A stretch of 5,776 nt of DNA. It comes from an uncultured Clostridia bacterium (GTDB lineage: Bacteria > Bacillota_A > Clostridia > Oscillospirales > Oscillospiraceae). Position 1 is the first letter of the stretch. The number at the start of each line of letters is the position of its first letter. Positions 1-5,776 of the stretch are shown piece after piece. The stretch spans positions 1-5,776 of the forward strand of contig CASEPH010000355.1 of the NCBI GenBank assembly GCA_949289625.1, given 5' to 3'. The notes under the pieces were generated by a model. That model had not been told where the DNA came from and ran no database searches. It saw only the letters and a program-made list of their open reading frames with translations. The position numbers and the translations under genes were made by a program.

Positions 1-208
1 AGTTCATCACGTCGCCGACGGTCTTCATCTCGGCCAGGGCGCTATCCTCAATGGAGATGCCGGTGGCCTCCTCCAGAGCCATCACCAGCTCCACGGAAGC
101 CAGGGAGTCAGCACCCAGATCGTCAGCCAGGGAGGCCTCCATGGTGACCTGCTCCGCGTCGCAGCCCAGGGTCTCCACGATGATATCGCGTACTTGCTCG
201 AATTCCAG
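1..208 (-). CDS. acpP: Acyl carrier protein, 5' part (3' end off window), non-ATG start
   Basis: Acyl carrier protein holds growing acyl chains on a 4'-phosphopantetheine arm during cytoplasmic type II fatty acid synthesis. The 69 visible codons cover nearly the whole usual length of 75-80 residues. The prosthetic-group site is clear: [10 protein letters not shown], with Ser35 counted from the chosen start. It follows an acidic LADDLG segment and precedes the helix II/III pattern [11 protein letters not shown] and the ending KTVGDVMN. The start is odd. An in-frame TAA lies at 221-223, then come GGA GTA CCA ATT CTG GAA TTC, with no ATG, GTG or TTG. I chose CTG (206-208) because it lies 8 nt after the AAGGAG site and gives the family-like N-terminus [12 protein letters not shown] (209-211) is the alternative. 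The first ordinary start, GTG at 176-178, would delete most of helix I and has no ribosome site. Identity is very secure; the start is uncertain. The rest of a fab operon probably lies to the left (inference). Confidence 0.93.
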   Translation of the reverse strand, partial: MEFEQVRDIIVETLGCDAEQVTMEASLADDLGADSLASVELVMALEEATGISIEDSALAEMKTVGDVMN

Positions 209-216
209 AATTGGTA

Positions 217-222
217 CTCCTT
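217..222 (-). promoter_or_regulatory. Shine-Dalgarno site of acpP
   Basis: The minus strand reads AAGGAG here. It is 5 nt before the in-frame ATT and 8 nt before the in-frame CTG. It overlaps an in-frame TAA, so translation cannot begin further upstream in this frame. The site therefore restricts acpP initiation to a non-canonical codon, if the sequence is correct. Confidence 0.75.
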
Positions 223-238
223 ATGTCGAAAAATGATG

Positions 239-262
239 AAATTATTTTAATTAAAATAATTT
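239..262. promoter_or_regulatory. Perfect 24-bp AT-only palindrome in acpP leader, candidate operator
   Basis: Each half-site is AAATTATTTTAA, and the two halves meet without a spacer around a central TTAATTAA. All 12 base pairs match. The element lies about 15-38 nt after the predicted transcription start of acpP and before its ribosome site. That position suits a dimeric repressor blocking transcription. Fatty acid genes in Firmicutes are commonly controlled by FapR or by the MarR-type FabT. I see no clear match to either classical operator, so the regulator is unknown. The transcript could also fold here, but an all-A/U stem would be weak and the palindrome leaves no natural loop. Confidence 0.5.
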
Positions 263-283
263 AACTAAAAGAATTTCACGTTG

Positions 284-312
284 ATTTTATGCGGTTTGCT
301 CCGATTTGTCAA
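284..312 (-). promoter_or_regulatory. Sigma-70-type promoter of acpP
   Basis: On the minus strand, TTGACA (312 down to 307) is separated by exactly 17 bp from TAAAAT (289 down to 284). The -35 box is a perfect consensus and the -10 differs at one position. Transcription should start near 277 and run left into acpP, giving a leader of about 65-70 nt that contains the AT palindrome. A strong promoter suits the high demand for acyl carrier protein. Confidence 0.8.
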
Positions 313-326
313 GTAAAATTTTGGAT

Positions 327-339
327 GCCGGCGGCCGGC
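327..339 (-). terminator. Weak GC-rich hairpin after the thioredoxin-like gene
   Basis: This stretch can form a 5-bp GCCGG/CCGGC stem with a 3-nt loop just after the stop of the upstream gene. On the minus strand it is followed within a few bases by AAAATTTT rather than a clean T run. It may slow or end transcription ahead of the acpP promoter. The short stem and poor tail make this uncertain, and some read-through into acpP is possible. Confidence 0.3.
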
Positions 340-345
340 GGAGGA

Positions 346-684
346 TCAATCCCCATTTAATAAGGAAGAGAGAGCCTCCCGCAGGGCGTCATCACTGGCG
401 GGAACTCCCCAGAATCGAAGTTCTCCGCCGATCTCCAGAGCGGGCGTACAACGGGCTTCCGGTTCATCATTTAATACCTGCTCATTCAAAATGCGGCATC
501 CGGGGCAGTAGGCATACAGACAGGGCACGGTCAGGCCCAGGCGCTCGAGCTCACGGTCGTCCGTGACCTTTTCCAGGGTATAGTCCAGACCCAGCTGGTC
601 GGCAATTGCCCGGATCCGCTCCATGTAGTAGTCGTTGCGGGCACAGATGGAACAGTATAGGCGCAGTTTCACGAGAGATTGCAA
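346..684 (-). CDS. Small thioredoxin-fold-like protein with two CxxC motifs
   Basis: This 112-residue protein has no signal peptide or membrane segment, so it is probably cytoplasmic. The N-terminus fits a thioredoxin/glutaredoxin layout: beta strand VKLRLY (5-10), active-site-like C11-S-I-C14, a helix (about 18-31), then strand DYTLEKV (34-40). The C-terminal part, CTPALEIGGELRFWGVP (79-95), resembles the cis-proline and final strands of thioredoxins, with Pro81 as the likely cis-proline. Between these parts, around 52-78, lies an extra segment holding C55 and a second motif, C60-P-G-C63. With C79, that makes six cysteines. The chosen start is TTG (682-684), preceded by AAGGAGAGG on the minus strand; a GTG at codon 5 is less well placed. 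The gene may act as a thiol-disulfide reductase or bind a metal or Fe-S group; the sequence does not decide. I do not recognise a named family. It is divergent from trkA and about 135 bp upstream of acpP. Confidence 0.75.
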   Translation of the reverse strand: MQSLVKLRLYCSICARNDYYMERIRAIADQLGLDYTLEKVTDDRELERLGLTVPCLYAYCPGCRILNEQVLNDEPEARCTPALEIGGELRFWGVPASDDALREALSSLLNGD

Positions 685-733
685 GTCGATCCTCTCCTTT
701 TTCCACGGGAATGTTCATGGATTTGCATAGGAC

Positions 734-739
734 AGCATA
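734..739 (-). promoter_or_regulatory. Possible extended -10 promoter for the thioredoxin-like gene
   Basis: On the minus strand the sequence TGG TATGCT resembles an extended -10 element about 50 bp upstream of the TTG start. No convincing -35 box is seen at 16-18 bp. It is the best candidate in the divergent region but remains weak. Confidence 0.3.
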
Positions 740-801
740 CCACATCCGAAGGCACCGGAAAAGAAGGCAGAGGCATTTTTGTGGATTTCACGAAAAATAT
801 A

Positions 802-829
802 TTGCTTTTGGCCGTATATCCGCTATAAT
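802..829 (+). promoter_or_regulatory. Sigma-70-type promoter of trkAH
   Basis: A perfect TATAAT at 824-829 is preceded at 16 bp by TTGCTT (802-807), which matches the conserved TTG of the -35 box. Transcription should begin near 836 and give a leader of about 55 nt before the trkA ATG. The leader is too short for the large c-di-AMP (ydaO-type) riboswitch that controls some potassium transporters in Firmicutes. Confidence 0.72.
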
Positions 830-841
830 GTGGGAGGATTA

Positions 842-870
842 CACTGGGGCTTTAGACTCTGGCCCCTGTG
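842..870 (+). other. Hairpin in the trkA leader next to the ribosome site
   Basis: GGGGC (846-850) can pair with GCCCC (862-866). Beyond a T-T mismatch, CAC (842-844) pairs with GTG (868-870). The hairpin ends at the start of the GGAGG/AAAGGA stretch (870-880) that serves as the trkA ribosome site. No T run follows, so it is not an ordinary terminator. It could affect transcript stability or ribosome access, but it may also be chance. Confidence 0.35.
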
Positions 871-891
871 GAGGAAAGGACGGAAAACCGT

Positions 892-2259
892 ATGAGGATC
901 GTCATTGTGGGCGCTGGGAAAGTGGGCGTTGCCTTGACGCGTTATCTGGCTGTTGAGAACAGAGTTACCGTGATCGATGAGAATCCGCATCTGGTGGAGA
1001 ATATTATCAATGTCTACGATGTCATGGGGGTATGCGGCAACGGCGCCAGCTATGACGTGCAGAAGGAGGCGGATGTGGAGCACGCAGACCTCCTGATCGC
1101 CACCACCTCCAGCGACGAGATCAACATTCTGACGTGCCTGGTGGCAAAAAAGCTGGGTGTCCAGCACACCATCGCCCGGGTCCGCAACCCGGAATACGGC
1201 AGGCAGCTGCGGTTCATGCGCAGCGAACTGGGACTGTCCATGTCAGTCAACCCGGAAAAAGCGACTGCCCACGAGATCGCCCGCGTACTGCGTTTCCCCA
1301 CAGCGATGAAGCTGGAATCCTTCTCAAAGGGACGGCTGGAGCTGGTGGAGTACCGCGTGGCGGAGCACACTGCTTTGGATGGGACCCGGCTGTCGGAGCT
1401 GGATCAGAGCTTCAAGGTCCGGATCCTGATCTGCGCTGTGGCTCGGCAGGGGGAGACCATCATCCCCTCCGGTGATTTTACCCTGCGGGCGGGAGACAAG
1501 ATCTACCTCACCGCGGCGCCCCGGGAGCTGGAGAAGTTTTTCCGCCAGCTGGGCGTGTTCCGGGCAAAGGCGTCCTCTGTCATGATCGTAGGCGCCAGCA
1601 AGATGTGCTATTATCTGGCAACCGAGCTGCTGGACATGGGAATGTCCGTGAAGATCATCGATCAGAACGAGCAGCGGTGCGTGGCCATGAGCGAAAAGCT
1701 GCCCCGGGCACTGGTAATCGCCGGCGACGGGACGGACAGCGAGCTCCTCAGCGAGGAGGGGATCGAGCAGACGGATGCTTTTGTGGCGATCACCGGCCTG
1801 GACGAGGCCAATATTTTGATGGCCCTCAGCGCCGCCCGGCAGTCCGGAGACTGCTGTAAAGTGGTGGCCAAAATCAACCGCAAGTCTCTGCTGGAGCTGG
1901 TCTCTGATGAGAGCCTGATCGACAGTGTGGTGTCCACCGCCGCGGTGACCACAGAGCTGATTTTGCAGTATATCCGGGCTATGAAGAACGCCTCTGCCTC
2001 CAAAGTAAAGACGCTCCACCGGATCGTGGATGAGAAGGTAGAGGCATTGGAGTTCAATGTTACGGCCGATATCCCGTTTGTAAATGTCCCCCTTCGGGAT
2101 CTGAAGCTGCGGCGGGGCCTTTTGCTGGCGGGCATCGTGCGGCAGAACGGCCAGATCATCATCCCCTCCGGCAATGATGTCCTGCATCTCCATGACGATG
2201 TGATCGTGGTGACCACGGATACCCAACTGGAGGATCTCCGAGACATTCTGGATACATAA
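892..2259 (+). CDS. trkA: Trk potassium uptake system NAD-binding peripheral protein TrkA
   Basis: TrkA is the cytoplasmic gating subunit that forms a ring under TrkH and controls K+ flow in response to bound nucleotides. At 455 residues it matches the full-length double-RCK form. Module 1 is a Rossmann RCK_N domain (about 1-118) with G7-A-G-K-V-G12 and acidic D29/E30 ending the second strand (VTVIDEN), then an RCK_C domain (about 145-220). Module 2 is RCK_N (about 228-345) with D257 in IIDQNE, then RCK_C (about 372-455) ending in PSGNDVLHLHDDVIVV. In module 2 the glycine loop is reduced to GASKMC, so nucleotide binding there may differ. I chose ATG 892 because the Rossmann strand MRIVIVGAGKVG begins there and AAAGGA lies 11 nt upstream. 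A GTG at 868 would overlap the ribosome site. trkH follows after 16 bp, so the two are surely co-transcribed. In Firmicutes, RCK_C domains of related proteins can bind c-di-AMP; whether this one does is not visible. Confidence 0.95.
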   Translation: MRIVIVGAGKVGVALTRYLAVENRVTVIDENPHLVENIINVYDVMGVCGNGASYDVQKEADVEHADLLIATTSSDEINILTCLVAKKLGVQHTIARVRNPEYGRQLRFMRSELGLSMSVNPEKATAHEIARVLRFPTAMKLESFSKGRLELVEYRVAEHTALDGTRLSELDQSFKVRILICAVARQGETIIPSGDFTLRAGDKIYLTAAPRELEKFFRQLGVFRAKASSVMIVGASKMCYYLATELLDMGMSVKIIDQNEQRCVAMSEKLPRALVIAGDGTDSELLSEEGIEQTDAFVAITGLDEANILMALSAARQSGDCCKVVAKINRKSLLELVSDESLIDSVVSTAAVTTELILQYIRAMKNASASKVKTLHRIVDEKVEALEFNVTADIPFVNVPLRDLKLRRGLLLAGIVRQNGQIIIPSGNDVLHLHDDVIVVTTDTQLEDLRDILDT

Positions 2260-2275
2260 AAGGCAGGTAGGTTCT

Positions 2276-3760
2276 GTGAATTATCGAGTGATTTGCTTTG
2301 CCATCGGCCGGATCCTGCTGGTGGAGGCGGCTCTCCTGCTGCTGCCCATGGCGGTGGGGCTGGGATATGGGGAATCTCCAATCCCCTTTCTGATTCCCAT
2401 GGCGCTGTTGCTGCTGTGCGGAGGTCTGCTGAGTTTCCGGAAGCCCAGTCAGACGGCACTGTATGCCAGAGACGGCCTGGCGGTAGTGGCCTTGGCTTGG
2501 ATCGCCATGTCCATTTTCGGCGGCCTGCCGTTCTATATCTCCGGCGACATCCCCAGATTCGTGGACTGTATTTTTGAGACGGTCTCCGGTTTTACCACCA
2601 CTGGAGCCACGATCTTGACAGAGGTGGAGTCTCTGCATCGTGGCATCCTGTTCTGGCGCAGCTTCACACACTGGGTCGGCGGTATGGGCGTGCTGGTGTT
2701 CGTCATGGCGATCCTGCCTATGGGCGGAGATGGACATGGGATGCATATGCTGCGGGCAGAGATGCCCGGTCCCGCGCCGGGTAAGCTGGTGAGCCGTATG
2801 AGCGACACTGCCAAGATCCTCTACGGCATCTATCTGGTGATGACGGTCATCGAGATCGTCCTGCTGGTGGCCGGAGGGATGCCGCTGTTCGACTCCTGTA
2901 TCCATTCTTTTGGAAGTGCGGGTACTGGCGGTTTCAGCTGCCGGAATCTTAGCGTGGGGGCCTATAATAACCCCTATTTTGATATTGTCATCGGAATCTT
3001 CATGCTGCTCTTCGGCGTCAACTTCAATCTTTACTACTTCCTGCTTGTGCGGAAGTTCCGAGAGGTATTCCGGTCCGAGGAATTGTGGGCCTATGTCATC
3101 ATTGTGGCTGTGGCGGTGGGGGCCATCACCTTAGATATCGTACATTTATATGATTCTGTGAGCACGAGCCTCCGCCATGCCTTTTTCCAGGTATCCTCCA
3201 TCATGACCACTACGGGCTATGCAACGGTGGACTTTAATACCTGGCCCACTTTCTCCAAGGCGATTTTAGTGGCCCTGATGTTTATCGGCGGCTGTGCTGG
3301 CTCCACGGCCGGTGGCCTCAAAGTGGCCCGCGTGGTGATCTTGGAGAAGGTTTCCGTCAGCGAGATGCGGCGGATGCTTCATCCGAATGCCGTTTCGGCG
3401 GTCCGCTTTGAGGGAAAGCCTTTGAATGAGCGGAGTATTCAGGGCGTCCACTTGTTTTTCGCGGTATATATGGCGATTTTTGTGGTGTCCTGCCTGCTGG
3501 TGTCTCTGGAGCAGATGGATTTGGTGACCGTCTTTACTGCGGTAGCCACCTGCATCAACAATGTTGGCCCCGGATTGGAAATCGTGGGCCCGATGGGAAA
3601 CTTCTCCAGCTTTTCTCCTCTGTCCAAGCTGCTACTGTCTTTTGATATGCTGGTGGGTCGCTTGGAGGTATTTCCCATGCTGCTGCTGTTTGCCCCCTCT
3701 ATCTGGAAGCGGCGGCTGCCGACCCGGAGGCCGGTGGACAGACCCAACGAATATCTGTAA
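2276..3760 (+). CDS. trkH: Trk-type potassium uptake membrane subunit TrkH
   Basis: TrkH is the integral membrane channel-like subunit that carries K+ (sometimes Na+) into the cell. The 494 residues match the family length. All four pore-loop signatures are visible: SGFTTTGAT (104-112), SAGTGGFS (214-221), MTTTGYAT (310-317) and NNVGPG (428-433). Their key glycines (G110, G218, G314, G431) are intact. The GGCAGSTAGGLKVAR segment (338-352) is the conserved gating-loop region after pore loop 3, and GRLEVFP (461-467) is the conserved C-terminal family motif. Many hydrophobic segments occur, beginning at about 5-30 and 37-53. The start is GTG at 2276-2278, with a purine-rich CAGGTAGG 4 nt upstream, so the ribosome site is imperfect. 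It may rely on ribosomes arriving from trkA, which ends 16 bp earlier. The gene ends 10 bp before a strong terminator. Nothing suggests truncation or frameshift. Confidence 0.95.
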   Translation: MNYRVICFAIGRILLVEAALLLLPMAVGLGYGESPIPFLIPMALLLLCGGLLSFRKPSQTALYARDGLAVVALAWIAMSIFGGLPFYISGDIPRFVDCIFETVSGFTTTGATILTEVESLHRGILFWRSFTHWVGGMGVLVFVMAILPMGGDGHGMHMLRAEMPGPAPGKLVSRMSDTAKILYGIYLVMTVIEIVLLVAGGMPLFDSCIHSFGSAGTGGFSCRNLSVGAYNNPYFDIVIGIFMLLFGVNFNLYYFLLVRKFREVFRSEELWAYVIIVAVAVGAITLDIVHLYDSVSTSLRHAFFQVSSIMTTTGYATVDFNTWPTFSKAILVALMFIGGCAGSTAGGLKVARVVILEKVSVSEMRRMLHPNAVSAVRFEGKPLNERSIQGVHLFFAVYMAIFVVSCLLVSLEQMDLVTVFTAVATCINNVGPGLEIVGPMGNFSSFSPLSKLLLSFDMLVGRLEVFPMLLLFAPSIWKRRLPTRRPVDRPNEYL

Positions 3761-3770
3761 ACCGAAACGC

Positions 3771-3807
3771 AAAAAGAACCGTGAGATGCTTCTCACGGTT
3801 CTTTTTT
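3771..3807. terminator. Bidirectional rho-independent terminator between convergent operons
   Basis: A 16-bp perfect stem (3771-3786 with 3791-3806) has a 4-nt TGCT loop. The arms carry an A5 tract on the left and a T6 tract on the right, so the structure ends transcription in both directions: trkAH from the left and the kinase-regulator operon from the right. The stop codon and last codons of the response regulator lie within the right half of the stem and the T tract. Confidence 0.92.
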
Positions 3808-5355
3808 GTCAGATTTTTGGAAGTGGATCCTCCGGTAGCGGAGCGGGCTGATGTCGGTGGCCTTTTTGAAGACCTTGGTAAAGTAGGCCTGGTTGTTGAA
3901 CCCGGTCTGTTCCGCCACATTCAGAATGGGGAGGTCCGTGGAGGCCAGCAGACGCTTGGCATTTTCAATGCGGATATGCTCCACATAGTCGCCGAAGGTC
4001 AGCCCCACTTCCTTTTTGAAGAGCTGGCAGAAGTAGGAGCGGTTCATGAAAATATGCTCGACCACGCCGTCCAGGGAGATTTTTTCAGCGTAGTGCTCAT
4101 CCACATAGGCCAGGGCGCTGCGGATAGCGGGGGACAAATCCAGCTTCCTCTGGTTCAGCGTCAGCAAAAACGTCTTCAAAAAGGTGTTGACGCTGCTCTC
4201 CAGGATCTCCCTGGTCTCGGCATGGGTGACATCTACCAGAAGGGGGTGCAGGCTTTCCGCCTGGCTCCCGATCCCATGCCCCTGGATCTGTCCGTGAAAC
4301 GTGGTGAACAGATTCATCAGGACCAGCAGATGCGCCCGCAGGATGTCCGGGGATAGGTGGAGCCAGTGTGCCTCGCTGAGGAAGCTCTTCAGGTGAGAGG
4401 CCGCCTCCTGGGGATGATTGGTCTCCAAGGAACGCTGGATCTTGATCTTCCACAGGGTGAAGCTGGGCATGGAATCCGCGCATTTCACATTGGCCCCGTA
4501 ATATTGATAGCAGCAGCCGGCCTTTCCCACCTCATCCAGACGCCCCCGCAGGTCCTCCTCCTGGCGGCAGAACTGATAGAAGTGAAATCGGATGGGAAGG
4601 TCCAAATACTTTTGAAAATTATTTTCAATAAGACTGATGAGCTTGATGGCCTCCATCTGCTGAAACTCCGTGACAGAGTCAGAGCAGCCGTAGAGCAGCA
4701 GACAGTTCTCCGCCCGGTAGGGGATGGCCATACCATGCAGAGTCTCGGAAAAAAGGGTTTTTGTGCAGATATCTGCGGCCTCAAAAATGGGGACATCCCC
4801 GTCGGATTTGTCCTGCAGGTGCAGAAAGAGGATCGCCGTGGCCGGCGCGTCGGCAGGAAGGTCCAGCCTTTCCTGCAATGCATCCTGAGAGAGCTGCACG
4901 TCCAGAAAATCCGTAACGGCCTTCTGCGCCCCGGAGATGGTGCGGAAATCCGGAAAGATCCCCTTGGCCAGGCTGTGTTCCACCTGAAAGTCGTTTTGCA
5001 CCTTGTCCAGCAGCTGGGACAGGTCCTTGACGGTCATCTCCGCCTTTAGGATATAGTCCAGCGCACCATACTGCAGGGCCACCTTGACAAAAGAGAAATC
5101 ATCATAGGAGCTGAGCACGGCGGTCCGGATCTCCGGATCCGATTCCTTCAGCTTCTGGATCAGCTGCAGACCGTCCATCCGGGGCATCTTGATGTCTGTG
5201 ATGACCAGTTCCACAGGCGTTGTTTGGCATACCTCCAGGGCCTCCAGACCGTCGCCGGCCTCATAGATCTGAAGCTGGTAGTCCGAGAGGCTGGAGAGCA
5301 GCATGGACAGCCAGTTCCGCAGCATGGTGTCGTCCTCAACGATCAGAATCTTCAT
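3793..5355 (-). CDS. YesN-like response regulator, receiver plus AraC-type DNA-binding domain
   Basis: This cytoplasmic transcription regulator is switched by phosphorylation from its partner kinase. The receiver domain (about 1-122) has the acidic pocket E7/D8/D9, phosphoacceptor D54 in VITDIKMPRMDG, the switch residues S82/S83 in LSSYDDF, and K104 in YILKAEM. The middle section (about 125-405) is a long helical linker with no motif I recognise, typical of YesN-type proteins. The C-terminus (about 407-510) is a two-helix-turn-helix AraC/XylS domain: ISLDGVVEHIFMNRSYFCQLFKKE, then VAEQTGFNNQAYFTKVFKK and the closing SPLRYRR. Its 520 residues are normal for the family. The ATG overlaps the kinase gene by 20 bp. 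The nearest strong Shine-Dalgarno, AGGAGG, is 15 nt upstream, so translation may be coupled to the kinase. Relatives often control sugar or oligosaccharide ABC transporters; the target here is not in the window. Confidence 0.93.
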   Translation of the reverse strand: MKILIVEDDTMLRNWLSMLLSSLSDYQLQIYEAGDGLEALEVCQTTPVELVITDIKMPRMDGLQLIQKLKESDPEIRTAVLSSYDDFSFVKVALQYGALDYILKAEMTVKDLSQLLDKVQNDFQVEHSLAKGIFPDFRTISGAQKAVTDFLDVQLSQDALQERLDLPADAPATAILFLHLQDKSDGDVPIFEAADICTKTLFSETLHGMAIPYRAENCLLLYGCSDSVTEFQQMEAIKLISLIENNFQKYLDLPIRFHFYQFCRQEEDLRGRLDEVGKAGCCYQYYGANVKCADSMPSFTLWKIKIQRSLETNHPQEAASHLKSFLSEAHWLHLSPDILRAHLLVLMNLFTTFHGQIQGHGIGSQAESLHPLLVDVTHAETREILESSVNTFLKTFLLTLNQRKLDLSPAIRSALAYVDEHYAEKISLDGVVEHIFMNRSYFCQLFKKEVGLTFGDYVEHIRIENAKRLLASTDLPILNVAEQTGFNNQAYFTKVFKKATDISPLRYRRIHFQKSDKKEP

Positions 5356-5776
5356 AAGGCTTGCAATCTTCCTCCTCTTTCAATTTTGGGAGATGGATGT
5401 GGACCTCCGTGCCGGCGCCCGGAGCACTGGTGATATGGGCACCATAGTGTTTGCCGAAATGGAGATGGATGCGTTCGTTGACATTGGAAAGCCCGATGCC
5501 GGTGGAGATGGGAGAGGCTTTGGGCGCGGTCTGCTCCGGGTCAAACCCAACGCCGTTGTCGCGGATATACAGGTCCACGCAGTCCCCGCCGCACCGGCCC
5601 ACGATCTGCAGCAGGCAGTCTGTGGCCTTGGGCTTTAGTCCATGAAAAATCGCGTTTTCTACAATGGGCTGGAGAAGCAGCTTGATGGTGTAGCATCTGC
5701 GGACCTCTGCCGTCACGTCGATCTCCACGGCAAAGGGGTGTGCAAAGGTGTACTGCTGGATCCGGATGTAGTCGTC
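5336..5776 (-). CDS. YesM-like sensor histidine kinase, C-terminal part (5' end off window)
   Basis: The visible 146 residues form the ATP-binding half of a histidine kinase of the HPK7/LytS-YesM class, usually a membrane protein that senses an extracellular signal. Visible in order are the family segment DYIRIQQYTF (2-11), the N box LLLQPIVENAIFHG (33-46, with N41 as the Mg-ATP residue), the G1 box DNGVGFDP (73-80), the G2 box GIGLSNVNERI (93-103), and a glycine-rich GAGTEV (120-125) near the end. The phosphorylated histidine (normally in an NPHFLYN motif), the HAMP domain and the sensor region lie beyond the right edge. The frame is open from base 5776, so the internal GTG at 5726-5728 is not the start. 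Its last 20 bp overlap the start of the response regulator, which marks the two as partners in one operon. Confidence 0.93.
   Translation of the reverse strand, partial: DDYIRIQQYTFAHPFAVEIDVTAEVRRCYTIKLLLQPIVENAIFHGLKPKATDCLLQIVGRCGGDCVDLYIRDNGVGFDPEQTAPKASPISTGIGLSNVNERIHLHFGKHYGAHITSAPGAGTEVHIHLPKLKEEEDCKPYEDSDR

Noticed and set aside
306..566. 86-codon plus-strand frame opposite the thioredoxin-like gene
   Set aside because: It starts within the acpP promoter, has no ribosome site, and its Arg/Pro/His-rich composition is that of a shadow frame.
868..891. Upstream GTG start that would add 8 residues (MEERTENR) to TrkA
   Set aside because: It overlaps the GGAGG/AAAGGA ribosome site and adds residues before the Rossmann strand, where family members normally begin.
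830..891. Possible c-di-AMP or other riboswitch ahead of trkA
   Set aside because: The predicted leader is only about 55 nt, too short for known classes, and shows no matching core beyond one simple hairpin.
1324..2226. 300-codon open frame on the minus strand opposite trkA
   Set aside because: It is antisense to a clear gene, its composition (many His, Gln, Gly) is typical of a GC-rich shadow frame, and it has no recognisable domain.
3781..4356. 191-codon plus-strand frame starting in the terminator
   Set aside because: It is antisense to the AraC-type domain and begins inside a terminator hairpin.
4612..4628. 7-bp inverted repeat TTGAAAA/TTTTCAA resembling a repressor site
   Set aside because: It lies in the middle of the response regulator coding sequence, encodes an ordinary IENNFQK stretch, and has no promoter beside it.
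4357..5049. 230-codon open frame on the plus strand opposite the response regulator
   Set aside because: It is a shadow of a well-supported gene, with no ribosome site or domain.

Overview
The window looks like chromosomal core DNA from a GC-rich member of the Clostridia, most likely a gut Oscillospiraceae-type bacterium. The grounds are Firmicutes-style AGGAG ribosome sites, a YesM/YesN-type two-component pair, a clostridial-looking acyl carrier protein, and GC-rich coding sequence around AT-rich control regions. This placement is inferred from style, not from a database match. No transposon, phage, CRISPR, tRNA or rRNA signal was seen.

Layout from left to right. (1) At the left edge, on the minus strand, is the 5' part of an acyl carrier protein gene (acpP). 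It has a near-consensus promoter (TTGACA, 17 bp, TAAAAT) and an AT-only perfect 24-bp palindrome in the leader. It has no ATG, GTG or TTG at the expected start: a good Shine-Dalgarno is followed by in-frame ATT and CTG only. (2) Upstream of it, also on the minus strand, is a small 112-residue thioredoxin-fold-like protein with two CxxC motifs. (3) Divergent from these, on the plus strand, is a two-gene potassium uptake operon: trkA (cytoplasmic gating protein with two RCK modules) and, 16 bp later, trkH (membrane subunit with four pore loops). A TATAAT promoter precedes it. (4) A strong symmetric hairpin with A and T tracts serves as a shared bidirectional terminator. (5) Converging from the right, on the minus strand, is a two-component operon. 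It holds the C-terminal part of a YesM-like histidine kinase, cut by the window edge, and a 520-residue YesN-like response regulator with an AraC-type DNA-binding domain. The two overlap by 20 bp, and the regulator's stop codon lies inside the terminator stem.

Functionally, TrkA and TrkH work together in K+ uptake. The kinase and regulator form a signal-response pair whose target, often a sugar ABC transporter in this family, is not in the window. AcpP belongs to fatty acid synthesis, and the rest of that operon probably lies beyond the left edge. No new multi-gene system is evident. The points most worth checking are the non-canonical acpP start, the palindrome in its leader, the double-CxxC small protein, and the terminator that overlaps coding sequence.
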